Below are positions 18,655-28,074 of a DNA stretch of 41,339 nt, piece after piece. The position numbers and the translations under genes were made by a program. Position 1 is the first letter of the stretch; each line of letters starts with the position of its first letter. The notes beneath the pieces were generated by a model. That model searched no databases and had not been told where the DNA came from. It was given only the letters and a program-made list of their open reading frames with translations. This stretch comes from Gammaproteobacteria bacterium Ga0074134 (GTDB taxonomy: Bacteria; Pseudomonadota; Gammaproteobacteria; Ga0077554; Ga007554), in the NCBI GenBank assembly GCA_001464965.1, contig LNEJ01000023.1, positions 1 through 41,339 on the forward strand, in the 5' to 3' direction.

Positions 18655-19461
18655 TCATTTCCTGAACCAGAAAACACGCTGTTGCAGACTTAGGCCTTTT
18701 AAGAGCCCGTTCCGTAATAGCTGCGCGACTTTGCGCTCATGCCGCAAGCCTCGATCCTTCACTTGATAAAGGTGCCCTTTGCTGGTTTGTACCTGACCTA
18801 ACTGTTCCCCCTGCTCCAGACGATCAAACAGTTCCGCATAAATTTCCGCGCTGTCACGCACGGCTCGCCAGAAGAGCGTCAATTCATCATCCCCCTCTTC
18901 CACCGCCGGGCTGGTGTGGGCGATGAGTTTTCCTGAGTCTATGCCGGCATCGATAAAATGGAGGGTACAACCCACCTGCTCCGGCTCCTTGTTGTAAAGC
19001 GCCCAAAAAGTATTGTCGGCGCCGCGGTAGTTTGGCGAAAGGCCGCCATGTAAATTCACGATGCCTAGCCGCCCTTTTTTTAACAATTCCCCGCGTATCA
19101 AAGACGTGCCAAATACGGCGATGATGTCTGGGTTGTGTTTTTCAACTAATGCAATGACATCCGGATGGTTGATGTGTGGCACTTCCACCAGCAAATCTTC
19201 TCTTTCGAGGCGAGGGACCCGGTCACCAAAGAAAAATGCGGCTTCGCCACCGCCCGTGTAGCGCCTCCGGTCACGCAGCCAGCGCCATGTTTTGCGAAAG
19301 AGATTGCCGGGCTTTAGCAATTTCGCAATTTTTTTCGCGCTCAAGTGACTTCCCGTCTCTTGGATGATAGCGACCGGGTTGGCGGCGCGGCACAACCTGT
19401 TGGCCACGTAAAGATGACGTGGAGAGCGTCCACAGAGGATCATGACCGCCAGTTCAGACAT
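18655..19461 (-). CDS. Formyltransferase-domain protein of the EPS locus
   Basis: This 268-aa protein carries the methionyl-tRNA formyltransferase/GART-type catalytic core: IIAVFGTSLI, then NLHGGLSPNYRGADNTFWAL with the active-site Asn-x-His, and the catalytic Asp in HFIDAGIDSGKL. Such stand-alone enzymes transfer a formyl group from 10-formyltetrahydrofolate to amino sugars (as in ArnA or WbkC-type sugar N-formyltransferases). Its place between polysaccharide genes supports formylation of an amino sugar in the exopolysaccharide, though the acceptor is unknown. It overlaps the preceding VpsJ-like gene by 8 bp. Confidence 0.85.
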   Translation of the reverse strand: MSELAVMILCGRSPRHLYVANRLCRAANPVAIIQETGSHLSAKKIAKLLKPGNLFRKTWRWLRDRRRYTGGGEAAFFFGDRVPRLEREDLLVEVPHINHPDVIALVEKHNPDIIAVFGTSLIRGELLKKGRLGIVNLHGGLSPNYRGADNTFWALYNKEPEQVGCTLHFIDAGIDSGKLIAHTSPAVEEGDDELTLFWRAVRDSAEIYAELFDRLEQGEQLGQVQTSKGHLYQVKDRGLRHERKVAQLLRNGLLKGLSLQQRVFWFRK

Positions 19462-20671
19462 GTCGCTGCACCTCTACGACGGTTTTCTTCACATCGGGTA
19501 CCGGCGGTATCGCGATGTTTGCCGCATCCATCATCAGCGCATCCGCGAAAAATTTCGCTGCCCAGTTGGGATATTCAAACCTTGAATATCCTCCCCAGAT
19601 GGGGGCCGATCCTGCGATTCCGCCTCTTGCTGCGCTGCATGGATCATCGAGGCGATGATTTTTCTTCAGATAGCTTAGGGCGCGGCGCGCAGGTTCCTTG
19701 AACTCGATTGCTCCGCAATCCTGTGCCAGACGTGTCCAGTTAAGGCTCATCTGCGCAACACCCGTTAGACAGCAATAGCTTGCTTTTGGAGTCCAGCCAT
19801 CGCCGTATGTTCCTGCAAGCCAGCCATCCTGGCGCTGTGCCGCTGACATGGCTTTGGCGGCCTTTATTGCAGCGCCGATATACCGGTCATCACCCAGTAA
19901 TAGGCCGCTTTCAAGGAATCCCCGGATGGCATAGGCAATCGTGTGGGTAAACGGTGGCCGGTCGAGAGTGAATGCATTAGTGGCAAACCAGCCGGAATCC
20001 GTTTGCTGGGCAAGCGCCCAGTCGAGGTTGCGTATCGCTGAATTTTTTAACAATGGTTCATCCGCGATCAATCCTGTGCCAAGCAGAGCCCAGGTGCCGC
20101 GGGTGTTGTATGTGTGAGGCAAGGCGTTGTGCTCATAGCGGCGCCAGCAACCATCTTCATCTTGTTGCTTGACAAGCCAGTGCCCGGCTTTCACCGCGGC
20201 AAGCAGGCACTCCGGGCGGCCCAGTTGCAGATAACCCACCAACATGCCGTGCATGATCTGCCCCGTGTTGAAAATGACAGGCTGGCTGCCGGGTTCACCG
20301 AAGTGACCAGGAAAAGCGCCGTCGGCCTGCTGTACTGACAATTCCCAGTCGATCATGCGGTGCGCCCGGCGCAACAATTCAGGCTGATCCAAGATCTTTG
20401 CTGCTGCAATAAAAGTTTCGATGATATAGCCCGTTGTTTCCGGATAACTCGGCAGCCACCCATCCTCAAAACTCCAGCCTGCCGAGACACCGCCGGCATC
20501 GGGTTTTCCGTCTCTTGCGTCTTGCGCCACACACAACCAATCGATGGCTGCCCGCAGATGGGTAATATGATCCCGCTCGGGCTGGCTCGACATCGACATC
20601 ACATCCTGAATGATGAGACGAAGATGGAGGGGCCGCCAGGGTTTATAGCCAATAAGTTTGCTGAGGCTCAT
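19454..20671 (-). CDS. VpsJ-like (alpha/alpha)6-toroid polysaccharide protein
   Basis: This 405-aa protein has repeating helical hairpins with Trp/Gly-rich turns (DGAFPGHFGEPGSQPVIFNTGQ, DEDGCWRRY, TDSGWFATN, QDGWLAGTYGDGW) as found in prenyltransferase/squalene-cyclase-like or glycan-acting alpha/alpha toroids. It resembles proteins annotated as polysaccharide biosynthesis protein VpsJ. No signal peptide is evident. It may bind or modify a lipid-linked glycan, but the reaction is unknown. It lies 3 bp downstream of the CapK-like gene and overlaps the formyltransferase gene, indicating tight co-expression with both. Confidence 0.75.
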   Translation of the reverse strand: MSLSKLIGYKPWRPLHLRLIIQDVMSMSSQPERDHITHLRAAIDWLCVAQDARDGKPDAGGVSAGWSFEDGWLPSYPETTGYIIETFIAAAKILDQPELLRRAHRMIDWELSVQQADGAFPGHFGEPGSQPVIFNTGQIMHGMLVGYLQLGRPECLLAAVKAGHWLVKQQDEDGCWRRYEHNALPHTYNTRGTWALLGTGLIADEPLLKNSAIRNLDWALAQQTDSGWFATNAFTLDRPPFTHTIAYAIRGFLESGLLLGDDRYIGAAIKAAKAMSAAQRQDGWLAGTYGDGWTPKASYCCLTGVAQMSLNWTRLAQDCGAIEFKEPARRALSYLKKNHRLDDPCSAARGGIAGSAPIWGGYSRFEYPNWAAKFFADALMMDAANIAIPPVPDVKKTVVEVQRHV

Positions 20672-20674
20672 TGT

Positions 20675-22099
20675 TTATTTCTCTGCTTGAACATGCCCGA
20701 GAGCGCCCACCCCGGCGGGTAGTGCCACATGGCTTACGACATAACGGTGTTTGCCTGAGAATTCTGGCGGGATGTCATCCACCAAACGCACTTCAACCCT
20801 GACATCCATACTCAATCGTGCCTGAACCCCTTGTACAACTTTAGTGATGAACTCCGGCTGCCAGTGTTGATTTGGAACGATCAGGATTTCCACCCTATCC
20901 ACGGCATGCTGAATAAATTTAAATTCACCTATTCCCTCGGTCGCTCTTAGCACATAAATTACCGCCAGAGCGTGCATCACCGTGCCGTCCGGGCGAATAA
21001 TGAAGTCCGTGGTGCGGCCTATCACTTCTGAAATAACGTGCAGCCCCCTGCCCTCTTTGCACACTTCATCCGCGCATCGAACCATGTCACCTGTGCGATA
21101 CCGGATAAACGGCTGGGCCTGGGAGCACAGGCCTGTCATCACCGCCTCCCCAATTTGACCGGGGGCAACAGGATGGCCATTCGGATCGAGAATTTCGAGT
21201 ATGATGCTTTCGCTCATGAGCAACATCTGGCCTTCGGGTGTTTCATGGGCGGTAAAACCAATGTCGCGGCTGCCGAATTCATTGGCTGCCGGCACACCAA
21301 AGACAGCCTGGATCAGTGTTCTTTGATAGGGATAAAGCGGCTCACCGGTGGTGCATACCACTCTCAGGCCGGGCAAATTAAGTTTTATGCCGCGCTCCTC
21401 TACCCTTGCCGCCAGGAGCGCCACGCTACTTGCATATCCATAGATGCATTTTGGCTGAAAACTGTGGATGGCGTCGATGTAGGCATCCATGTTTGATATC
21501 GACATATCGAAGGCATTTAAAACCAGTTGATTAAGCATACGGTCGCGCAGGGTTTTAATGCGATCCGTTTTGCTCAATTCCACAGGCGCCCCCCACAGAT
21601 ATACTTCACGATCGCCCACATCAACGCCCCACCAGCGACGCGCACGAATGCGCCCTGCCGCATCGGATGCCTGGCGCCAGCGGCCATAGTAGAAGATCAG
21701 GGGTTGGCCACTTGAACCGCCGGTATTGTACTTGAACGCCCCGCCTGGAACACCGCGCCATGCGATATGATCAACGTTTTCCATCGCGTCGGCCTTGTTC
21801 ATTACAGGCAGGCGTTGCAGATCATCCATGGTCAGTGGCACGCCACTTCCCAACTCAATGCCCGCCTCGCGGATGCGTTTAGCGTGCCAGGGACTGTGTT
21901 CGAGCGCGAGACCAAGTAATTCTCCAAGCTTAACCATCTGCAATTTCTCGATCTCTTCCCTGGAAAGCCACTGGCTGTGCTCCAAATTATCCAGATAGGG
22001 AAAAGTAGGTCGGTGCATTAGATGCTCGTGCAATGGAAAAAACATGCCCGACACCCAGGCGGCGTACCAATTGCGCGAGGCTGAAAACCTGCCGCTCAT
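20675..22099 (-). CDS. CapK/PaaK-like adenylate-forming enzyme
   Basis: This 474-aa protein belongs to the AMP-binding (phenylacetate-CoA ligase-like) superfamily, CapK branch. The phosphate-binding loop YNTGGSSGQP is at residues 124-133, and FIRYRTGDMVR provides the ATP-ribose-binding Asp; GRTTDFIIRPDG marks the hinge to the C-terminal lid. It would activate a carboxylic acid as an acyl-adenylate, probably for attachment to a sugar or amine of the polysaccharide. It shares an ATGA overlap with the upstream glycosyltransferase. Acyl acceptor and acid are unknown, and no acyl carrier protein is nearby. Confidence 0.85.
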   Translation of the reverse strand: MSGRFSASRNWYAAWVSGMFFPLHEHLMHRPTFPYLDNLEHSQWLSREEIEKLQMVKLGELLGLALEHSPWHAKRIREAGIELGSGVPLTMDDLQRLPVMNKADAMENVDHIAWRGVPGGAFKYNTGGSSGQPLIFYYGRWRQASDAAGRIRARRWWGVDVGDREVYLWGAPVELSKTDRIKTLRDRMLNQLVLNAFDMSISNMDAYIDAIHSFQPKCIYGYASSVALLAARVEERGIKLNLPGLRVVCTTGEPLYPYQRTLIQAVFGVPAANEFGSRDIGFTAHETPEGQMLLMSESIILEILDPNGHPVAPGQIGEAVMTGLCSQAQPFIRYRTGDMVRCADEVCKEGRGLHVISEVIGRTTDFIIRPDGTVMHALAVIYVLRATEGIGEFKFIQHAVDRVEILIVPNQHWQPEFITKVVQGVQARLSMDVRVEVRLVDDIPPEFSGKHRYVVSHVALPAGVGALGHVQAEK

Positions 22100-23214
22100 T
22101 GTTGGCGACTACCCGAGGCCACCGCTCTGCGCAACACTTCAGCATAGAGTGCGAACAGGCTTGGTTTTATTGCAGGCCAGGTATAACGCTGTATCAGATC
22201 ATGGCCGGCCGTCACCATCTCTTTTGTCAGCGCTGAATTGTCCAATAGTTCCAATACGGCTTCTGCCATGGCCTCTGGATTTTGCGGCGGCACCAAAATA
22301 GCGGTGCATCGGTGTTTGACAAGATGAGGGATGCCACCAACATTCGTACTTACTACTGGCACGCCACTGGCAAGCGCCTCCAGTATAGAAATAGGCATGT
22401 TATCTGCCAGGCTTGGGTTAAGCACAATATCCGCATCGCGATAGAGCGCAGCCATATGGATGTTTTCAAGCCGGCCAGTGAATCTTACAGCATTGCTCAA
22501 TTGCATCTGTTCAACCGCCCTTTCCAGTGTCTCGCGCTGAGGACCGGAGCCAGCGATACTGAGGCGCGCGGCGGGAAACCGGCGCCGGATAATCGCAAAA
22601 GCTTGTAACGCGGTAGCCATATCGTAGATTGGCTCCAGATTGCGGGCAACAACGATATGGGGGGCATCCTTCAGGCGCGGGCGTTCAGCCAGGGGGGCCG
22701 CATGGAAACGGCTCAGGTCGATAATATTAGGCACGATATGGGCCACCTCACCGTATTCTTTGAATATCAGCTCAAGAAAGGTAGATGGAACCATTACTGT
22801 TGCCCGTTTCAGCGTCGGCTTTACCCAGGTAAAGGAACGGGCAAAAAATGCCGCTGCTTCGCCACCACGGTAATTGACGATGACCGGGATGCCCCGCAGG
22901 TGCGCAATCCATACTGCGGGCGCAGCAAACAGGTGCCAGGACCAGCCGGAATTGGCCATGACATGAAATAGCTGGCTGTGTCCCGCTGCACGCCACAGCC
23001 GCACCAGATAAGGCGCCAGCCGGAACAGGGCGCGCACCCCTGGCAGCCCGGCAATCCAGCGCGGTGCATAAGGGGCATTAACTTGCACGACCTCGACGGT
23101 CACGCCCTCGCCATGCAATAACTCGCCAAGTTGCCGAGTTTGATTGGCCATCCCTCCCGAAGGCGGGGGGAGCGGGCCAACCAGCGTCAGGCGCAGTCCG
23201 CGCATCTCTGTCAT
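22096..23214 (-). CDS. Glycosyltransferase, family 4-like
   Basis: This 372-aa GT-B-fold glycosyltransferase has the N-terminal Gly-rich acceptor-side motif GPLPPPSGGMANQTRQL and the C-terminal nucleotide-sugar motif NPSLADNMPISILEALASGVPVVSTNVGG, with the EX7E-type Glu. It should add one sugar to the lipid-linked repeat unit in the cytoplasm. Linkage and donor cannot be told from sequence. It has ATGA-type 4-bp overlaps on both sides, with the Daro_2409-type glycosyltransferase and the CapK-like gene. Confidence 0.9.
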   Translation of the reverse strand: MTEMRGLRLTLVGPLPPPSGGMANQTRQLGELLHGEGVTVEVVQVNAPYAPRWIAGLPGVRALFRLAPYLVRLWRAAGHSQLFHVMANSGWSWHLFAAPAVWIAHLRGIPVIVNYRGGEAAAFFARSFTWVKPTLKRATVMVPSTFLELIFKEYGEVAHIVPNIIDLSRFHAAPLAERPRLKDAPHIVVARNLEPIYDMATALQAFAIIRRRFPAARLSIAGSGPQRETLERAVEQMQLSNAVRFTGRLENIHMAALYRDADIVLNPSLADNMPISILEALASGVPVVSTNVGGIPHLVKHRCTAILVPPQNPEAMAEAVLELLDNSALTKEMVTAGHDLIQRYTWPAIKPSLFALYAEVLRRAVASGSRQQ

Positions 23215-24434
23215 CGTCCGCCTACCACGGCCCGCGCCAGGCCATACACATTCTGGTAGCGTTCCACGCTCACCGGCCAGTTGCGCTCCGTTTCCACAAA
23301 ACGGCGCGCTTTCTCACGCAATTCAGTCCATTGTTCACTGTGCGCCAGCAAATCAATAATTGCACCTGTCAGCGCAGTGACATCGTCCGCCCGAAACAGT
23401 ATCCCGGTTTCTCCGTGCCGGATTAATTCGTGGTGACCACCCACATCGGAGGCAATCAGCAAACGTCCTTGCGCCATCGCTTCGAGCGGTTTGAGGGGGG
23501 TAACCAATTCCGTGAGCCGCATGGAGAGGCGTGGATAAACCAGAATATCCACCATGTCATAATAGCGTTGCACTTCGCCGTGAGGGACGCGACCAGTAAA
23601 TATTACCTTGTCAGCAATGGCAAGCTCATTGACGAGTTGTTTAAGATAGGCCTCCTGCGGGCCACCGCCCACCAGCAGTATGCGCACATCCGGCATCTTC
23701 ATCACTATTCCGGGCAACGCCTGGAGCAGTAATGGCAAGCCTTCGTAGGCGTAAAATGAACCTATGAAGCCCAATACGCGCTTGCCTGTCAAGCCATGCG
23801 CGTCGGCCAGCTGAGGGTCCGGTTTGCCGCCGATGACAAAGCGTTCGAGATCCACTGCGTTGGGTATGACGGTGACCTTGTCCCTGGAAATGCCGCGCCC
23901 CACGATGTCTTTGCGCAATCCTTCGCAGATGGTCGTAATGGCATTCGCCTGCTTCAGCACATGGGTTTCCAGCGCATGGGTGGCGCGGTAACGCAGCCCC
24001 CCTTCCCTGCTGGTGCCGTGATCCACGGCGGCATCCTCCCAGAAGGCCCGCACTTCGTAGACCACTGGGATGTTAAGCTTTCTGCCGACGCGCAAGGCCG
24101 CCATGCCATTCAGTGCGGGCGAGTGCGCATGCAGAATGTCCGGCTTGATGTCGCGCGCCACCTGTTCCAGACGCCTGGCCAGAACGTCAATACCGGCAAG
24201 CTGATTGAGCATCGGCAGTCGTGCCATCAGACCTGAAGGTTGCGGCGTGCGGTAAAAATGCAGGCCGTCGACATCCTCCTCCAGCGATGCGGTTGCCTGC
24301 TGTTTTGAGCTGGTGATGTGGCTGGTTTTCCAGCCCAGCGCCCGCTGCTGCTCCAAAATGGCGCGGGTGCGGAAGGTATAGCCGCTGTGCAGCGGGATGG
24401 AATGGTCGAGAACGTGGAGAATGTGCAGGCTCAT
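23211..24434 (-). CDS. Exosortase A-associated glycosyltransferase (Daro_2409/TIGR04063-like)
   Basis: The start MSLHILHVLDHSIPLHSGY and the following FRTRAILEQQRALGW match the family found only beside xrtA. This family is a GT4-type GT-B enzyme with the donor-site stretch VYPRLSMRLTELVTPLKPLEAMAQG. The frame extends 41 codons upstream, but that part only shadows the XrtA C-terminus; the chosen ATG at 24434 leaves a 7-bp gap after the xrtA stop. The protein is then 407 aa. It is predicted to extend the lipid-linked oligosaccharide. Confidence 0.9.
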   Translation of the reverse strand: MSLHILHVLDHSIPLHSGYTFRTRAILEQQRALGWKTSHITSSKQQATASLEEDVDGLHFYRTPQPSGLMARLPMLNQLAGIDVLARRLEQVARDIKPDILHAHSPALNGMAALRVGRKLNIPVVYEVRAFWEDAAVDHGTSREGGLRYRATHALETHVLKQANAITTICEGLRKDIVGRGISRDKVTVIPNAVDLERFVIGGKPDPQLADAHGLTGKRVLGFIGSFYAYEGLPLLLQALPGIVMKMPDVRILLVGGGPQEAYLKQLVNELAIADKVIFTGRVPHGEVQRYYDMVDILVYPRLSMRLTELVTPLKPLEAMAQGRLLIASDVGGHHELIRHGETGILFRADDVTALTGAIIDLLAHSEQWTELREKARRFVETERNWPVSVERYQNVYGLARAVVGGR

Positions 24435-24441
24435 TGATGGA

Positions 24442-26037
24442 TCACTGTTGGTGGGCTGCATCATTAAGACTGGCCTCAATGGAGGGCAGCATGTCAGCGA
24501 CCAGGCTGCGCAAAACATCTGCCGCAGGCTCAGTTTTGTCATCATACTCTGTCGCAATCACGATGCCGGCGGCATTCCTTTGTCCACCGAGCAATTTTGA
24601 TTTCGCTTCCAGCAGCTTTGCGACATAAGAGTTCGAGGTATACGCGCCATCCAGCGAGTACCAGTCCCAGATCAGCAACTTGGTGCCGGGCGAATGCAGC
24701 TTTGTCTGGCGTATCTGAACGGTGTGTCCATCGATCGGAATTGTTACCGCTTGTTCCCCGACATTGCTCCATACGGGATGCTTTTGCTCGATCATGACGT
24801 TTTGTGAATTGACCAGCTCCGCACCCTGATGTTGATTACGATAATAGGCCAGATAAATGCTGGCGGTCTGCCCATTGCGGGTGTATGTCTGCTGAAGTTG
24901 CGCATTCATGCCCGAATAGCGCGGCTGCCAGTCCCACTTTGGTGTTGCGCTGATCTGCCAGGCGTTGGCAGGCACTGGAACTTTGAGTGTAATCTTGGTG
25001 GATTCGGCAGTCCCACCCTGATATAAATACGCCATCAATGGGCCGGTGCTTAACAGTGCAAGCACGACAAGGCCCATAACCACGGCTTTTTTCCCGCTGC
25101 TCGCGCTGTTGTGATTACTTATGGCACTATTAGCCGCTGGTGTTTCACCCGCCGTTGCCACAGGAGTGGCATTAACATCTTCGCGCCAGAAACTGCCTAT
25201 CCAGAACAACAACACCATCACCAAACCGAAGAACACCCAGCCATAGATATAATGGTCTATTCCTAATGCCAATTTCATGTCGCTTAAATGGGCGATCATC
25301 ACGATCATATAGGCGCGCAGCCCGTTAGCCATAACGGGGACAATCAGGGCTAGCGAGATAAATACCAAACGCCGCCACAGTGTTTGATAGGTGAGGTAGG
25401 CATAAAGGAAACCCAGTGTCACGGAGGCGATCAAATAACGCAGCCCGCTGCATCCCTCGACAACGGACCAGTGCCCGCTGGGAATCTCAAAGAATGTCCC
25501 CTCCCGGTATACCGGTATGCCGGTCAACTGAAGCGCCTTTACCGTGAAATCGGCGGTGAAGTTCATCATGGAGGGGATCAGGCCCTCTCCCACTGGCACG
25601 GCCAAGAACAAAAAACCCAGCGGAAAGGCAATCGCCCATGTGGCCTGGCTACCTATCAGGCTCCACACCGTTGCGATCAGCATCCCCACCAGGGCGAACT
25701 GCTGTATCACTAGAATGTCGACCGTATGCGCCACCAGCCACAGCAGGCTGAAACCTGCCAGAAACAGCAAGCCCCAATGGTTGGGCACAGGAGTGATTGG
25801 TGCGAGCGTATGGCGTTTGTTCCAGATCAGCCAGGCGCTGATGGGTACAATCAGAAAGCCATGCGTAAAGGTTTCGGAGCGCCACCAGATATCCACCATG
25901 GACTGCGCCGTCTGCCAGAATAGCCCCATAATGGCCAGCAATACCCCAATAACGAGCGTTGCCGACGTCCGCCACTCCTTTGCGTTTAGCGTTTGTGCCG
26001 GTGATGATTTTGGCATCGCTTTTACCACGTCATGCAT
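24442..26037 (-). CDS. xrtA: Exosortase A with C-terminal EpsI domain
   Basis: XrtA is the inner-membrane transpeptidase-like enzyme that cleaves PEP-CTERM sorting signals. The catalytic triad is visible: Cys196 in EGCSGLRYL, Arg241 in MANGLRAYMIV and His262 in GIDHYIYGW. About eight membrane segments occupy residues 25-285. After a Ser/Ala/Asn-rich linker and another membrane segment (about 318-338), a periplasmic EpsI domain follows (WQISATPKWDWQPRYSGMNA to the end), as usual for the fused XrtA type. Length is 531 aa. The start MHDVVKAMPK overlaps the amidotransferase stop by 8 bp; the longer upstream frame is a shadow of that gene. Confidence 0.95.
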   Translation of the reverse strand: MHDVVKAMPKSSPAQTLNAKEWRTSATLVIGVLLAIMGLFWQTAQSMVDIWWRSETFTHGFLIVPISAWLIWNKRHTLAPITPVPNHWGLLFLAGFSLLWLVAHTVDILVIQQFALVGMLIATVWSLIGSQATWAIAFPLGFLFLAVPVGEGLIPSMMNFTADFTVKALQLTGIPVYREGTFFEIPSGHWSVVEGCSGLRYLIASVTLGFLYAYLTYQTLWRRLVFISLALIVPVMANGLRAYMIVMIAHLSDMKLALGIDHYIYGWVFFGLVMVLLFWIGSFWREDVNATPVATAGETPAANSAISNHNSASSGKKAVVMGLVVLALLSTGPLMAYLYQGGTAESTKITLKVPVPANAWQISATPKWDWQPRYSGMNAQLQQTYTRNGQTASIYLAYYRNQHQGAELVNSQNVMIEQKHPVWSNVGEQAVTIPIDGHTVQIRQTKLHSPGTKLLIWDWYSLDGAYTSNSYVAKLLEAKSKLLGGQRNAAGIVIATEYDDKTEPAADVLRSLVADMLPSIEASLNDAAHQQ

Positions 26038-27934
26038 AGTGCTGAACTCCTGATGCTTTACGTTGGAACGCTTCAAACATAAGAAGCGACCACAAAGCAG
26101 CGCTGTGATCTCGCGCACCTGATTGATGCTGGTCGACAAGTTGCCGTAAAAAAACTTGATCGAAAATACCGGTATTCGCCAGCGTGGCACCCAGCAAGGC
26201 GCCACGTACCCGCTCGCGCAGCGGCCCGCGAAACCAGCTCGCCAGCGGCACCGCGAAACCCATCTTGGAGCGGTATAAAATATCATCTGAAAGATAAGGT
26301 TGCAGCGACTTTTTAAGGATATATTTACCTTCGCGGCCCTTGAGCTTTATGTCCGGGGGAAGGCCGGAGATCCATTCAACCAATTCATGATCCAGTAACG
26401 GCACCCGGACTTCCAGCGCGTGGGCCATGCTGGCACGGTCCACCTTGGTGAGGATGTCGCCCACCAGGTAGGTCTTCATATCCAGATACTGCACCTTTGA
26501 TAGAGGGTGGTCGGGCGCGTTGCGCGCATGATCACGCATCACCTCAATGGCCTGATAGCCTTGCAGTTCCCGGCGGAACGCTGGGCTGAATAGCTGCATT
26601 CGCATGCTATCCCCCAGAATCGATACGCCGTGAAAATAACCCTCAACGGAGTCCCGCGCCATTGCTTCGAAAGTGGTTTTGGCACGCAACACCTTGGGTG
26701 CCCAATCGGCTTTCGGATACAGTCTTCCCATCATCCCGAATAACGGCCCGCGCACGGCCTGCGGCAATAGCGAGCGCATCCGATCTTCGTAGGTGTGCCA
26801 GCGGTAACGCCGGTAACCGGCAAAATTTTCATCACCGCCGTCGCCGGACAGCGCCACCGTAACCCGTTTACGCGCCAGCTCGCATACCCGGTAGGTAGGA
26901 ATGGCCGAGCTGTCGGCGTAAGGTTCATCATAGAGCGCCGCCAGCCGGTCGATGAGATCATAATCATCGGCATTTACCCGCTCGACATAGTGTTGTGTGT
27001 GATAACGCCCGGCGACCTGGGCGGCAAAGCGCGATTCATCGAATGCCGGATCGCCAAAAGAAATTGAGCAGGTATTGACGGGTTCCTTGGATAACCCCGC
27101 CATCATCGCCACCACCGCGCTGGAATCCACCCCGCCGGAGAGGAATGCCCCCAGCGGCACTTCGGAAATCATGTGGCTGTTCACGGCTTCGCGCAGGCGG
27201 TGAACAAGCTCTTCAGAAGCCTCGCTTTCGCTTGAGTAGCTGACGGGCTTGAAAGGCACATCCCAGTATTGGCGTGGCTGCGGCATGGGCTCGCCGCGGC
27301 GCAACGTCAAGGTGTAACCTGGCGGCAGTTTGAACGCGTGCCGCAGGATGGTCTTGGGTTCGGGTATGTAGCCGTAGGCAAAATAATCCTCCACGGCACG
27401 CGAATCAATCTCATGTGAAAGGTCAGGATGTGCCTGTAATGCCTTGAGTTCAGATCCAAATATCAGTAAGCCATTGGCGAGAACAGCATAATACAAAGGC
27501 TTGATTCCAAGCCGGTCACGCGCCAGGAACAGGGTTTGCCGGTTGCGGTCCCACAGCGCAAAGGCGAACATGCCGCGAAAACGCTGCACGCACGCCTCGC
27601 CCCACTGTTCCCAGGCATGGACAATCACCTCGGTGTCGCTATGGGTATGGAAAATATGGCCGAGTTCTGCCAGCTCTTTGGCGAGTCCCTGAAAATTATA
27701 GATCTCACCATTGAACACCACCACCACCGAACCGTCCTCATTGAACAACGGCTGGTGGCCGCTGGACAGGTCTATGATTGAAAGGCGTCGGTGCGCCAAG
27801 CCGACACCGGGTTCGGTATGCTGGCCACCCTCATCCGGCCCACGGTGAAACTGCACCTGATTCATGCGTGCCAACAGCGCCTCGCTTATTTCACGAGAGC
27901 CGCGCGTGTCAAAAATACCTGCGATACCACACAT
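26030..27934 (-). CDS. AsnB-like glutamine amidotransferase, exosortase A-associated
   Basis: This 634-aa protein has the class II glutaminase domain with nucleophile Cys2 (MCGIAGIFD) and RGPDEGG, followed by an asparagine-synthetase domain with the ATP-pyrophosphatase loop AFLSGGVDSSAVVA. It matches the XrtA-system amidotransferase type (TIGR03108). It would amidate a carboxylate, presumably a uronic acid or other acidic group of the polysaccharide, using glutamine and ATP. It starts the fourth transcription unit, 140 bp after stp2-type glycosyltransferase, and overlaps xrtA by 8 bp. Confidence 0.93.
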   Translation of the reverse strand: MCGIAGIFDTRGSREISEALLARMNQVQFHRGPDEGGQHTEPGVGLAHRRLSIIDLSSGHQPLFNEDGSVVVVFNGEIYNFQGLAKELAELGHIFHTHSDTEVIVHAWEQWGEACVQRFRGMFAFALWDRNRQTLFLARDRLGIKPLYYAVLANGLLIFGSELKALQAHPDLSHEIDSRAVEDYFAYGYIPEPKTILRHAFKLPPGYTLTLRRGEPMPQPRQYWDVPFKPVSYSSESEASEELVHRLREAVNSHMISEVPLGAFLSGGVDSSAVVAMMAGLSKEPVNTCSISFGDPAFDESRFAAQVAGRYHTQHYVERVNADDYDLIDRLAALYDEPYADSSAIPTYRVCELARKRVTVALSGDGGDENFAGYRRYRWHTYEDRMRSLLPQAVRGPLFGMMGRLYPKADWAPKVLRAKTTFEAMARDSVEGYFHGVSILGDSMRMQLFSPAFRRELQGYQAIEVMRDHARNAPDHPLSKVQYLDMKTYLVGDILTKVDRASMAHALEVRVPLLDHELVEWISGLPPDIKLKGREGKYILKKSLQPYLSDDILYRSKMGFAVPLASWFRGPLRERVRGALLGATLANTGIFDQVFLRQLVDQHQSGARDHSAALWSLLMFEAFQRKASGVQHYA

Positions 27935-27974
27935 AGTTAAATCACATTTCTCAGGTTATTTATACTATTTATTG

Positions 27975-28064
27975 TCCACGAAAAGCACGAAAGACACGAA
28001 AAACCCTGTTGCTTTCAGGTGGTGCCCATTTTCCGGTGTGTGTCACTTTAATGCTTTTCGTGGA
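27975..28064. repeat. 13-bp perfect inverted repeat flanking the asnB-like gene's upstream region
   Basis: TCCACGAAAAGCA (27975-27987) and TGCTTTTCGTGGA (28052-28064) are exact reverse complements, 64 nt apart. The left arm runs on into tandem CACGAAA-type heptamers (27978-28000). It may be a REP-like hairpin or terminator between two transcription units; no T-run supports the latter strongly. Confidence 0.45.
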
Positions 28065-28074
28065 TTACGTCTTC

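Noticed and set aside
24435-24557. 41-residue N-terminal extension of the Daro_2409-type glycosyltransferase
   Set aside because: It overlaps the xrtA C-terminus and precedes the family's conserved start; the ATG at 24434 fits better.
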